A DNA stretch of 64,000 nt. Source: Rhodococcus qingshengii (GTDB lineage: Bacteria > Actinomycetota > Actinomycetes > Mycobacteriales > Mycobacteriaceae). Below are positions 18,610 to 26,367 of the stretch, in pieces. Location of the stretch: assembly GCF_021025955.1 (NCBI RefSeq), contig NZ_JAJNCL010000002.1, forward strand, positions 62,001 to 126,000, read 5' to 3'. Under the pieces are notes generated by a model, which worked only from the letters and a program-made list of their open reading frames with translations, was not told where the DNA came from and did not search any database. How positions within the stretch are numbered: the first letter of the stretch is position 1; every line of letters starts with the position of its first letter. The position numbers and the translations under genes were made by a program.

Positions 18610-19068
18610 ATGAAACCAGGCCAACTCGCTCCCGAATTCTCGCTGCCCGACCAGGACGGAACTCCGCGCTCGCTGACGAGCCTGCTCGAGAACGGACCCC
18701 TGGTCCTCTTCTTCTACCCGGCAGCCTCGACGCCGGTGTGCACCGCCGAGGCGTGCCACTTCCGTGACCTCGGCGGCGAATTCGCCGCAGTGGGCGCTTC
18801 GCGGGCCGGCATCAGTACCGACACGGTCGAAGCGCAGTCCACCTTTGCAACCGCACAGTCGTTCGACTACCCCTTGCTTGCCGACACCGACGGCGCCGTA
18901 GCCGAACAGTTCGGCGTCAAGCGCGGGCTTCTGGGCAAGCTGGCTCCCGTCAAACGCTCGACCTTCGTGATCGACACCGACCGCACCGTTCTCAAAGTCA
19001 TCTCGAGCGAGCTGCGCGCCAACACACACGGCGACCAGGCACTCGAGTTCCTTCGCAATCGGAACTGA
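18610..19068 (+). CDS. bcp: Thioredoxin-dependent peroxiredoxin, Bcp/PrxQ type
   Basis: A 152-residue peroxidase that reduces H2O2 and organic peroxides in the cytosol. The active site reads [18 protein letters not shown]: peroxidatic Cys44 and resolving Cys49, five residues apart, which is the PrxQ spacing. The Thr three residues before Cys44 is present. The start ATG 18610 gives the usual [18 protein letters not shown]-terminus. It is divergent from trpE and convergent with the LigB-type dioxygenase, with a tandem repeat in the gap. Confidence 0.95.
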   Translation: MKPGQLAPEFSLPDQDGTPRSLTSLLENGPLVLFFYPAASTPVCTAEACHFRDLGGEFAAVGASRAGISTDTVEAQSTFATAQSFDYPLLADTDGAVAEQFGVKRGLLGKLAPVKRSTFVIDTDRTVLKVISSELRANTHGDQALEFLRNRN

Positions 19069-19071
19069 CTT

Positions 19072-19122
19072 CCCTGGGCAACCTGATTCTCTGGGCTACC
19101 TGAATTTCTAGGCGACCTGAAT
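19072..19122. repeat. 17-bp tandem repeat, three units, running into a gene end
   Basis: Units at 19072-19088, 19089-19105 and 19106-19122 share the core CTGGGC-ACCTGAAT. The third unit encodes the last four residues and the stop (IQVA*) of the minus-strand dioxygenase. In units 1 and 2 the triplet at the stop position reads CAG instead of TAG. Confidence 0.85.
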
Positions 19123-19890
19123 CGAGCGCTTCGCAAGTCCCATCCAAAATCCGTCGATCACCTGGGTGGGCACCTGTTCCGGATCGGACGACGCACCGAG
19201 CGTGACGAACAACGGGGCGAAGTGCTCGATGGTCGGATGCGCGTACGGCATCCCGGGAGCTTGGGCGCGGAAGTCGATCAACGAATCGACGTCACCGGCA
19301 GCGAACCTCTCCCCTGCCCACGCATCGAATTCCGCCGACCATCCCGGCGCCTGCGCTTCCGGCGACGGATCGCGCAGGAACGGTAGGCCGTGCGTGGTGA
19401 ATCCGGATCCCACGATCAGCACACCTTGCTCGCGGAGGGGCCGTAGGCGCTCACCGAGATGGAGCAAACGCTCGGGGTCGAGAGTGGGCAGCGAAATCTG
19501 CAGAACCGGGATGTCTGCATCCGGGTACATCACCGTCAACGGCACATAGGCACCGTGATCGAGGCCCCGATTCGGCTGCTGAACCACCCGTTCGTTGTCC
19601 GGCATCAATGCGGCAACCTGTGCGGCGAGGTCCGGAGCTCCGGGAGAGTTGTACTTCGCGCGGTAGAACCTCTCGGGAAAACCGCCGAAGTCGTAGATGA
19701 GCGGGGTCCCCGTTGTCGTCGATCCTATCGTCAGCGGTGCTGATTCCCAGTGCGCCGATACGACGAGAATTGCCGTCGGTCTCGGAATATCGCCGGCCCA
19801 CGCCCCCAACTGCTCGACCCACAACGCGCTGTCCACCAGGGGTGGAGCACCGTGGCTGAGATACAGCGCAGGCATTGTCGTGGTGGACAT
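19108..19890 (-). CDS. LigB-type extradiol dioxygenase (4,5-DOPA dioxygenase family)
   Basis: A 260-residue protein of the class III extradiol ring-cleavage family, of which E. coli YgiD and plant DODA are members; a single metal (Fe or Zn) is used to open catechols. Candidate metal and catalytic histidines lie in LSHGAPPL, VSAHWES, LDHGAYVPL, FTTHGLPFL and AHPTIEHFAPLF. ATG 19890 is chosen because GAGGAG lies 6 nt upstream. It is divergent from a marR gene across 175 bp that carry a palindromic operator. This arrangement suggests induction by the substrate or an electrophile through MarR. The natural substrate is unknown. Confidence 0.88.
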   Translation of the reverse strand: MSTTTMPALYLSHGAPPLVDSALWVEQLGAWAGDIPRPTAILVVSAHWESAPLTIGSTTTGTPLIYDFGGFPERFYRAKYNSPGAPDLAAQVAALMPDNERVVQQPNRGLDHGAYVPLTVMYPDADIPVLQISLPTLDPERLLHLGERLRPLREQGVLIVGSGFTTHGLPFLRDPSPEAQAPGWSAEFDAWAGERFAAGDVDSLIDFRAQAPGMPYAHPTIEHFAPLFVTLGASSDPEQVPTQVIDGFWMGLAKRSIQVA

Positions 19891-19919
19891 ACGGACTCCT
19901 CGGGATAGACATTCGTCGC

Positions 19920-19939
19920 TAAGTTGAAGATTCAACTTA
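19920..19939. promoter_or_regulatory. Probable MarR operator
   Basis: TAAGTTGAA-ga-TTCAACTTA is a perfect inverted repeat with 9-bp arms and a 2-bp centre, 30 bp upstream of the dioxygenase start and in the shared intergenic region with the marR gene. The AT-rich TTGAA/TTCAA arms are typical of MarR-family sites and stand out in this GC-rich sequence. Confidence 0.8.
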
Positions 19940-20065
19940 ATATAGAACTCAACACTTGCGTACCGCAACTATTCCCCGCAAGATTCTTCTGGACATGCGT
20001 CTGAGACGCTGTACACCAGCACGCTCTGTGCAAGAAGAATGCTCGACCCGAAGGAGAAGTCACCG

Positions 20066-20575
20066 ATGAGTGAACCGACCGCGCAAACCGACGCGCAGTC
20101 TCAGACGAAGTGGCTCACAGCCGAGCAGCAGGAAGCCTGGCTTACACTGATCGCTCTCGTGACTCGGTTGCCGGCCGCACTCGACACTCAACTGCAACGA
20201 GATTCGGCACTCACACACTTCGAGTACTTCGTACTGGCCGCACTCTCGGACGCCCCCGACCACAAACTCCAGTTGTCGGTACTGGCGCAGCGCGCGAACG
20301 CGTCCCTGTCCCGTCTCTCTCACGTCATCACGAAAATGGAGAAGGCCGGCTGGGTGAAACGGGAAGTCATCCGGGGAAGCCGTGGATCCAACGCGGTACT
20401 CACCGAAGAAGGCATGGCAAAGGTTGTCGCTGCCGCGCCACCGCACGTCGCGTCTGTCCAAGGCCTGCTCTTCGAGGGCCTCGATGATCGCCAAGTTGCC
20501 CAGCTTTCGTCCCTGGGTACGGCAATGCTCACCCAACTGGACAAGGGAATCGCCGCCGGACTCGGCAAGGCCTGA
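20066..20575 (+). CDS. MarR-family transcriptional regulator
   Basis: A 169-residue winged-helix repressor. Helices of the MarR fold are visible: LTHFEYFVLAALSDAPDHKLQLSVLAQRANASLSRLSHVITKMEKAGWVKRE covers the helix-turn-helix, and REVIRGSRGSNAVLTEEG is the wing. ATG 20066 (MSEPTAQTD) is preferred over an ATG at 20039, because AAGGAG precedes it. It likely controls itself and the divergent dioxygenase through the palindrome at 19920-19939. No cysteine is visible, so thiol-based oxidation sensing is unlikely and a small-molecule ligand is more likely. Confidence 0.92.
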   Translation: MSEPTAQTDAQSQTKWLTAEQQEAWLTLIALVTRLPAALDTQLQRDSALTHFEYFVLAALSDAPDHKLQLSVLAQRANASLSRLSHVITKMEKAGWVKREVIRGSRGSNAVLTEEGMAKVVAAAPPHVASVQGLLFEGLDDRQVAQLSSLGTAMLTQLDKGIAAGLGKA

Positions 20576-20604
20576 CCGGGCGTCCCGAAACGGGCGACTG
20601 CTGC

Positions 20605-22143
20605 CTACGACGGCGGCTTCGTCAGGTCCAGCGCAGCCAGGTGACTGAACAGCATGCTCGCACCGATCGGGTTTCCACCGCCCGGATACACCGTCCCGCT
20701 GGCCGCTGCCATCGTGTTTCCGGCCGCATACAACCCCGCGATAGCCGTCCCGTCAGCCTTCAGCACGCGCCCGGTCGCGTCGGTACGTAGACCACCTTTC
20801 GTCCCAAGATCGGAGATACCGAAAGCAGCGGCGTGGAACGGTCCCTGATCTATCGGGACGATTGGCGACGCGCCATCCGAGAAGGCTCGGTCGTACGCAG
20901 TATCTCCTCGACCGAAGTCCGTGTCGACGCCAGTTGCCGCCAATGCGTTGAACCGCTTCACGGCTTCCACCAGATTCTCCGCGGGAACATTGATCTGGGA
21001 GGCAAGGTCTTCGAGTGTCTCGGCACTCTTCCACAATCCGGCATCCACGTACTGCTCCGACGGAGCCAACGGGACGTTGGGTGCCTTCACCGGTGGCACT
21101 GAACCTTCCCGGCTATCGTAAATCATCCAATACGGCGTGGTCACTTTCCCAGCCCGCATGTGTTCGATGACGGCGCGGCCCAAGCGGTCGTACGGCGCAG
21201 ATTCGTTGACGAACCGACAACCGTTGTCGTCCACGAAAATTCCGCCCGTGAACCACAGCGCAAACGCGGAGCGCCCATCTGGATGGGTGAGTCCAGGCGA
21301 CCACCAAGCTTCGCCCATCAGGTCGGTGTCGGCACCCGCGGCGACCGCCGCCTGGTGCGCCTTCCCGAGGTTGCCGGGGCAGCCCATCGTGTCGAGAGCG
21401 GATCCGGGAACACCGAATTCGGCACGCATGGTCTCGTTCTGCTCGAATCCGCCGGCGGCGAGGATCACTCCTCTGCGTGCCCGGATGGTTCGACGCCTTC
21501 CATTTCGGTCGACGACGGCTCCGACCACCACTCCGTCCTCGACAACCAGCTCCTCGAGTGTGGTCTTCAGGTGCATGGTGGCGTTCGGGAGTTCCGCAAG
21601 CGCCAACAGGAATCGTCCGATCAACGACTGTCCACCGACGAGGTACTTCGGCAACTCCTCCCCCAGCCGTTCCGTCGCCAACGGCGAACGAAGCGAATCA
21701 CGAAGCGCACTTAGCTTGTTCGCGTTCATCGGCTTGGGAACAATGTGCCGTCCGCTCGCTCGAGCCTTGGGCTCTTCACCGAAGTAGTCAGGCCACGGCA
21801 GTATCTGAAATTCGAAGTTCGAGTCCTCTTCGAGGTAGTCGATCAACCCGGCGCCACCTCGAACGTAGGCTTCCTGAACGTCGGCGGGCGTACGATCACC
21901 CACCACTGATCGGTAGTACTCCAGTGCATCCTCGATGGTGTCGTCGTCGCCACCGCGGCGGAGAACAGCGTTGCACGGGAACCACATTCCGCCGCCGCCG
22001 GAGTACGCCGTTGTTCCGCCGTACTTGTCGGTTGCTTCGATCGCAATGACGTCGAGGCCTTCGCGGGCCGCCGTGTACGCGCCGGTGAGTCCACCGCCTG
22101 ATCCCACAGCAAGTACGTCGCACGTCTCGTCCCACTTCGTCAT
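20605..22143 (-). CDS. kstD: 3-ketosteroid delta-1-dehydrogenase family flavoprotein (KstD)
   Basis: A 512-residue FAD enzyme of the KstD/fumarate-reductase superfamily, which introduces the 1(2) double bond into ring A of 3-ketosteroids. The N-terminus has the FAD fold VLAVGSGGGLTGAYTAAREG and KYGGTTAYSGGGGMWFPCN; the C-terminus has the flavin-site segment GLYAAGNTMAAASGTVYPGGGNPIGASM typical of KstD. ATG 22143 is preferred because GAGAGG precedes it. Two KstR-like half-palindromes lie just upstream, and the gene is divergent from a tetR across 220 bp. It faces away from the Mce gene train but is next to it, so a steroid-like substrate is plausible. Confidence 0.93.
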   Translation of the reverse strand: MTKWDETCDVLAVGSGGGLTGAYTAAREGLDVIAIEATDKYGGTTAYSGGGGMWFPCNAVLRRGGDDDTIEDALEYYRSVVGDRTPADVQEAYVRGGAGLIDYLEEDSNFEFQILPWPDYFGEEPKARASGRHIVPKPMNANKLSALRDSLRSPLATERLGEELPKYLVGGQSLIGRFLLALAELPNATMHLKTTLEELVVEDGVVVGAVVDRNGRRRTIRARRGVILAAGGFEQNETMRAEFGVPGSALDTMGCPGNLGKAHQAAVAAGADTDLMGEAWWSPGLTHPDGRSAFALWFTGGIFVDDNGCRFVNESAPYDRLGRAVIEHMRAGKVTTPYWMIYDSREGSVPPVKAPNVPLAPSEQYVDAGLWKSAETLEDLASQINVPAENLVEAVKRFNALAATGVDTDFGRGDTAYDRAFSDGASPIVPIDQGPFHAAAFGISDLGTKGGLRTDATGRVLKADGTAIAGLYAAGNTMAAASGTVYPGGGNPIGASMLFSHLAALDLTKPPS

Positions 22144-22173
22144 CGTCAGCCTCTCCGATTCTGGGCACAATTT

Positions 22174-22199
22174 CCGAACATGTTCTAGAAATCGTTCTA
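22174..22199 (-). promoter_or_regulatory. Two overlapping KstR-like sites upstream of kstD
   Basis: On the minus strand TAGAACGATTTCTA and TAGAACATGTTCGG overlap by two bases. The published KstR consensus is TnnAACnnGTTnnA; each site misses one fixed base (TTT for GTT in the first, final G for A in the second). They end 31 bp upstream of the kstD start. The TetR divergent from kstD could use them instead. Confidence 0.55.
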
Positions 22200-22240
22200 A
22201 CACATGGACTTAGCGATTGCGGGGGTTCGAAATTCTCTCC

Positions 22241-22304
22241 CACCGAGCGGGAGCGAGACGTGACACCGAGCGGGAGCGAGACGTGACACCGAGCGGGAGC
22301 GAGA
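22241..22304. repeat. 23-bp tandem repeat, 2.8 copies, in the kstD/tetR intergenic region
   Basis: Two identical units, CACCGAGCGGGAGCGAGACG plus TGA (22241-22263 and 22264-22286), are followed by an 18-bp partial copy (22287-22304). The array fills the middle of the divergent promoter region between kstD and the tetR gene. Confidence 0.95.
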
Positions 22305-22349
22305 ACAGGCGGAGATAGCGCACACTTTGCTCGCGTGGGTCTGATCCCG

Positions 22350-22371
22350 TAGTGTCTGGACACATGTCTGG
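22350..22371 (+). promoter_or_regulatory. Leaderless promoter with embedded operator, copy 1 (tetR1)
   Basis: TAGTGT (22350-22355, a TANNNT -10 hexamer) is followed by CTGGACACATGTCTGG (22356-22371). The ATG at 22364 inside this 16-mer, 8 nt past the hexamer, is the start of the TetR gene. There is no Shine-Dalgarno, so a leaderless transcript is likely. The same arrangement recurs at 41483-41504 and 42606-42627. Confidence 0.75.
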
Positions 22372-22954
22372 TAAGACCAAGTTCGAGTCCACTCGCCGCC
22401 GACTGACCCAGCAGCAAGCCGAAACCGTCGATCGATTGACCGCGGCAGCGATCACGGTCCTGCGCGACAAAGGGTTTGCCGATCTGACCGTGCGGATGGT
22501 GGCAGCGGAAGCCGGTGTCGCCGCGGCCACGGCATACACCTATTTCTCGTCCAAGAGTCACCTTGTGGCAGAACTGTTCTGGCGCCGCCTCGACGCGGTA
22601 CCCCACGAGCCCTCCCCCGAGGCGGAACGGGAAGCGCAGGTCTGCTCGGTTCTACGCAGCGTCGCACTGCTCGTCTCCGACGAACCGGAGCTGGCGGCGG
22701 CAGTGACCACGGCGATGATGGGCAACGATCCCGACGTCGAACACCTTCGGGGACGTATCGGCAAGAACATCCGCGAGCGGCTCATCGAGGCACTGGGTCC
22801 GTCGTACGATCCCGACGTGCTCGAAGCACTCGAAATCTCCTGGTCCGGAGCGCTTGTCCGAGCAGGCATGGGGTATGAGTCGTATTCGCAGATCGCAGAT
22901 CGTCTCGAAGTCACTGCCAGGCTGATCATGGCGGGTCGCGACAACCTTCACTAG
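22364..22954 (+). CDS. TetR-family regulator 1 (paralog of the one at 40885)
   Basis: A 196-residue TetR repressor starting MSGKTKFESTRRRLTQQQ. The helix-turn-helix region is LTVRMVAAEAGVAAATAYTYFSSKSHLVAELFWRRL; the rest is an all-helical ligand domain. It is clearly paralogous to the TetR at 40885-41490, which shares ESTRRRLT, QAETV, VAAEAGV, ATAYTYF and DPEVEHLRGRIG-type segments. I chose ATG 22364, which sits inside a palindromic motif shared with the other tetR, over GTG 22352. Its stop and that of the convergent Mce-associated gene share CTAG. It probably autoregulates and may act on the sites in front of the paralog and the aldehyde dehydrogenase operon. Confidence 0.93.
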   Translation: MSGKTKFESTRRRLTQQQAETVDRLTAAAITVLRDKGFADLTVRMVAAEAGVAAATAYTYFSSKSHLVAELFWRRLDAVPHEPSPEAEREAQVCSVLRSVALLVSDEPELAAAVTTAMMGNDPDVEHLRGRIGKNIRERLIEALGPSYDPDVLEALEISWSGALVRAGMGYESYSQIADRLEVTARLIMAGRDNLH

Positions 22955-23418
22955 ACGGGGGTCATGGCACTCACCAGCCATGTTCCGTCGACTCGGTCGA
23001 GTGTCACCTCGACTCGGCTCGACGTCGACGCAGGTGCCGGTTGCGCGGTACTCGTCGTGATCTGATCGACGAACACGAGCACTTCCGCGCGATCCGCAGC
23101 AACGGAGAGCACACCGACATCGACGACCCGGGCTTTAGTACTGATTCCCTGCTCCTTCGACTGTGGGGCAACCTTTTTTGATCCGAATTCGGTGAAACTG
23201 TCCTGGAACGATCCGACGGCGCCTTCGACCGCTCGTGCGAGATCCTCGTCGACGGTATCGCTGTTGTAGCTCAGGAGCTTCTCGACGAGCGTCGGCGCCA
23301 CACCGATCACCTCGACACGTGCGGTTTCAGCGTCCCCCGAACGGTGGTGACTCCAGATCGCTGTGCTACCGACTCCCATAAAGACCAGCGCTGCAAGCGC
23401 CATGACCATGCGCTTCAC
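22951..23418 (-). CDS. Mce-associated membrane protein, second copy (end of gene train)
   Basis: A 155-residue protein with an N-terminal membrane anchor (MVMALAALVFMGVGSTAIW) and an extracytoplasmic domain of the Mce-associated (Mas) type: YNSDTVDEDLARAVEGAVGSFQDSF matches the N-terminal helix of these proteins, and VEVTLDRVDGTWLVSAMTPV is the usual last strand of an NTF2-like fold. Mas proteins sit at the 3' end of mce operons and are thought to stabilise or assist the importer. GTG start at 23418 overlaps the previous stop (GTGA). It is the last gene of the roughly 18.5-kb train that begins at tetR2. Confidence 0.88.
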   Translation of the reverse strand: MKRMVMALAALVFMGVGSTAIWSHHRSGDAETARVEVIGVAPTLVEKLLSYNSDTVDEDLARAVEGAVGSFQDSFTEFGSKKVAPQSKEQGISTKARVVDVGVLSVAADRAEVLVFVDQITTSTAQPAPASTSSRVEVTLDRVDGTWLVSAMTPV

Positions 23419-23951
23419 GGCACGAACTCCACACTCGACATCAGTACCCGCCCGTCGACCTCCTCGACACCGACGCGCAGACGGTAGGTACGCTCCGAAG
23501 ACTCTCCCGCTGAATTGCCGACCTGGGCGGATGCCGCGATCAGCACCACCCCCGAGTTACCGGATTCCGATGCCAAGGCTGCGGTGTCGACACGCCCGTC
23601 TGATTCGACGGCAAATTCACGGATGGACGCGACGAACGCAGATTCGCCGGTCTTCAGTTCGTCGGCAAAGGTTCCCGTACTCAGCGACTGCAGCGTCTCG
23701 AGATCCTCGTCGACTGTGGCGGAGTGAACGTCGATCAGAGCGAGGACTCCTGCGACCGCACCGTCGACGAGCTCTTGACGCTGGGTCTCTCGCGCCCGGT
23801 CGGATCGAACTGCCAGACAACCGAAGACGACAACGACGCTCAGAGCCGCGAGTGCGATCCATGCCAGGGCAGTGAGAACACCGTATTTCCCTCGGACCGG
23901 TTCCAGCACCCCGCCCCTCAGCGATTCGTCGGCGTCAGCAACTGTTGCCAC
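23415..23951 (-). CDS. Mce-associated membrane protein, first copy
   Basis: A 178-residue protein with one membrane helix near residues 27-48 (LTALAWIALAALSVVVVFG) and a Mas-type exported domain (VHSATVDEDLETLQSLSTGTFADEL near the start, RVGVEEVDGRVLMSSVEFV at the end). It is homologous to its downstream neighbour. GTG 23951 lies 34 bp inside the end of mceF and has GGAGGG upstream. Two Mas genes after mceF are the usual end of mce operons. Confidence 0.87.
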   Translation of the reverse strand: MATVADADESLRGGVLEPVRGKYGVLTALAWIALAALSVVVVFGCLAVRSDRARETQRQELVDGAVAGVLALIDVHSATVDEDLETLQSLSTGTFADELKTGESAFVASIREFAVESDGRVDTAALASESGNSGVVLIAASAQVGNSAGESSERTYRLRVGVEEVDGRVLMSSVEFVP

Positions 23952-25237
23952 GGCTCACCCTCCCCCGAATCGGAAGCAGCAGGAGCCAATTCCGTGTGTT
24001 GATAGTCGACTCCGTCTGGCCCCGTGTACAACTCGCCGGGACCATTGGTTCCCGAGGGGACGTACGGATATGGGCTCCGACAGATCTCCGGGCTCGGTGC
24101 TCGTTTGCCCGGTACCTCCATACAGGGAATGTTCCGGGATCCACGAACTGCGAAGACCGAGTTCTGCGGAACTTTGCAGTACAAGTCCGCCGGGGTGTCC
24201 GGGACGCTCATCTGGGTCGGGTCTCGTCGCTGATCGGCCGGAAGGTAGCCGGTCGAGCAGGCCGCAGGGTCCTGCGCCTGGAGGTGGAAGTTGACGTTCG
24301 CGGCGCCGTCCACCTGCCCGCGTTGGACAACGGTTTCCTGAGCGGCGACCAGTGGCGGCAGGATGACCAGTACCTGCTCCAACCCCGCGTTGTAGGTCAG
24401 GGCCACCTGAGCGGTGCTGGTGAAATTGGCAAGCAACACCGGCAAAGTGGGTTTCAGGCCTTGAAACAGCCAGTCGGCCTCGGTCGCAAGGCCCGGTCCG
24501 GTTTCGAGGATATTGCGCACGGAGCCGTCGGCGACCTCCAACTGCCCACTGAGCTGAGCGACACTGGACGCCCACTGGCGGATCTGGTCGCCCGTCACCA
24601 CCTGGGTCTGAAGGAGCGGATCCAACTGCTGTACGAGCGTCGTGGCCGGGGTTGTGGCGGCAGACATCTGATCGACGAACGAGGTGGTCGAATCCAGCAA
24701 ACGTGCCAGGTCCTCTCCCCTGCCACCGAACGCTGCCGTGGACTCGTCGATCACCGATCGCAACTTGTCCTGCGGTACGGATGCGAGCATCGCCTGTGCC
24801 TGATCGAGGACCGGTCCGATCTCGGTCGGGATCGTGACAGCCCCAGGGCCGATCACGTCTCCGTCGGCCAGAAAGGGTCCGTCAGCGGTACTCGGTTGCA
24901 TGTCGACGTATTGCTCGCCGATTGCCGACACACTTCGCACCGCTACCGTCAGCTCGCGGGAGGGAACGGGAACCGCACTCTCCAAGGATAATTCGGCTCG
25001 CACAACTCCCGGAAAGAGACGCACCGACCTGACCTGACCTATGGTGTCGCCGCGATACGTCACGTTCGCGTTCCGATAGAGGCCACCGGCGTCGGGCAGC
25101 TCGACAGTCACCGTATAACGCCCGATTCCGAGCATCGTCGGAACTCTCAGATACGAGATCGCCGCCGCGCTCATGCCTATCACTGCGAGGATCGCGAAGA
25201 TCGTCAATTGCCTGCGCACCAACTTCGTGAGAATCAT
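23918..25237 (-). CDS. mceF: Mce-family protein, MceF position
   Basis: A 439-residue exported substrate-binding protein of the Mce lipid importer. It has an N-terminal membrane helix (IFAILAVIGMSAAAISYL), an MCE domain (YTVTVELPDAGGLYRNANVTYRG and VSAIGEQYVDMQP), a helical tunnel domain and a Pro/Gly-rich C-terminus with scattered cysteines. Six Mce proteins form the periplasmic tube that hands lipid to the YrbE permeases. ATG 25237 overlaps the mceE stop (ATGA). Confidence 0.93.
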   Translation of the reverse strand: MILTKLVRRQLTIFAILAVIGMSAAAISYLRVPTMLGIGRYTVTVELPDAGGLYRNANVTYRGDTIGQVRSVRLFPGVVRAELSLESAVPVPSRELTVAVRSVSAIGEQYVDMQPSTADGPFLADGDVIGPGAVTIPTEIGPVLDQAQAMLASVPQDKLRSVIDESTAAFGGRGEDLARLLDSTTSFVDQMSAATTPATTLVQQLDPLLQTQVVTGDQIRQWASSVAQLSGQLEVADGSVRNILETGPGLATEADWLFQGLKPTLPVLLANFTSTAQVALTYNAGLEQVLVILPPLVAAQETVVQRGQVDGAANVNFHLQAQDPAACSTGYLPADQRRDPTQMSVPDTPADLYCKVPQNSVFAVRGSRNIPCMEVPGKRAPSPEICRSPYPYVPSGTNGPGELYTGPDGVDYQHTELAPAASDSGEGEPWQQLLTPTNR

Positions 25238-26367
25238 CGCCCACCGCCCTGGGCGGTCCGCCCTGTTCCAAGTGGGCCGGCCTGCCCTGTTCCAAGTGGA
25301 GCGGTCAAGGGATCGACCAGTATTCCGTTCTCCACCGGAGTTTGCGGCGCCCCGAACGGAGTGCCGAAGCCGAGCCCCGACCGGAGACGATTACTCGTGA
25401 GGTCGATCAGCGCCCACAGATTGGTGTAATCGCCGCGCATTCCGTCGTCGATGGTCGTCTGAGGGAAGGGAAAGGTACTCAGGTTGCCCAAATTGTTGAT
25501 CAGGTCCGGCCCCGTTTCGACCACCTTCTGCAGCGTCGATTCCAAGGAGCTCAAATTGGCTTTCAGATCGTCGCGGGTCCGATCGACCAGATCGGTCCCG
25601 ACGTCCCCGAACCTACCGACCGCATCGAGCGCGGTGGTCAGGCTCACGCGCTGGGCGCTCAGTTCCGCCAAGGCAGGATCGAGCGTCTCCAATGCCTGAC
25701 CGAGAACATCTCTCTGGGCCGTGATTTCACCGGCGAAGACGTCGAGATTCTCCATGGTAGTGACCATCGCATCACGTTGGCGGTCGAGTGTTTCGGTCAC
25801 GGTATCCATCTGACTCAGCAGGTCGCGAGCCGCATCGGTCCGTCCGCCGAGCGCCGTGTTCAGCTCCGTGGTGATGCTGTGAATCTGAGCGAGCCCACCG
25901 CCGTTGAGGACCAATGACAGTGCTGTCAACGCCTCCTCGGTGGTGGGATAGACGCCGGCCGACGTGAGGGGGATCACCGATCCCTCCGACAACCGCCCTT
26001 CCGGCGCAACATCGGTAGGCGGCGCAAGCGCAACGTGTTTGGACCCGAGCAGGCTGGTTTGGCCGATCTTGGCCGTCGCATTGGCGGGCAGGGACACCGA
26101 ACCGTCGAGCGCGACCGTCACCCGTGCGTGCCAGTTGTCGGTTTCGATCGCACTGATACTTCCGACCGTCACGTCGTTGACCATGACCGGAGAGTTGGGA
26201 CTTATCGACGTGACGTCCGGCATCTCGATCACGACTGCGAAACTCCCCTCACCGCGCCCAGCCGCGCCTGGCAGCGAAACCGAATTCAGCCCGCTCCATT
26301 GGCAACCCGTCAGAACCAGCACGGTGCTCGCCCCCAGACACACTGTCACCCACCTCCGGGTAGTCAT
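25234..26367 (-). CDS. mceE: Mce-family lipoprotein, MceE position (LprK-like)
   Basis: A 377-residue lipoprotein: the signal peptide ends in the lipobox LTGC with lipidated Cys22. The MCE domain follows (FAVVIEMPDVTSISPNSPVMVNDVTVG, GQTSLLGSKHVALAPP), then a long helical region of coiled-coil character. MceE is the only lipoprotein of the set in mce operons. The C-terminus has a short duplication, GPLGTG repeated. ATG 26367 overlaps the mceD stop (ATGA). Confidence 0.94.
   Translation of the reverse strand: MTTRRWVTVCLGASTVLVLTGCQWSGLNSVSLPGAAGRGEGSFAVVIEMPDVTSISPNSPVMVNDVTVGSISAIETDNWHARVTVALDGSVSLPANATAKIGQTSLLGSKHVALAPPTDVAPEGRLSEGSVIPLTSAGVYPTTEEALTALSLVLNGGGLAQIHSITTELNTALGGRTDAARDLLSQMDTVTETLDRQRDAMVTTMENLDVFAGEITAQRDVLGQALETLDPALAELSAQRVSLTTALDAVGRFGDVGTDLVDRTRDDLKANLSSLESTLQKVVETGPDLINNLGNLSTFPFPQTTIDDGMRGDYTNLWALIDLTSNRLRSGLGFGTPFGAPQTPVENGILVDPLTAPLGTGQAGPLGTGRTAQGGGR

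Noticed and set aside
20039-20068. Upstream ATG (20039) as start of the MarR protein
   Set aside because: The AAGGAG ribosome site lies between this ATG and the ATG at 20066, so it can only serve the latter.
22241-22304. Short repeats that could suggest a CRISPR array
   Set aside because: The units abut directly with no spacers and there are fewer than three full copies, so this is a simple tandem repeat. No cas genes are present.
22352-22363. GTG at 22352 as start of tetR1
   Set aside because: It falls inside the likely -10 hexamer. The ATG at 22364 matches the phase of the paralog's start in the shared operator.
23945-24991. A 348-codon plus-strand frame opposite mceF
   Set aside because: Antisense to an intact Mce-family gene; composition and lack of any motif mark it as a shadow.
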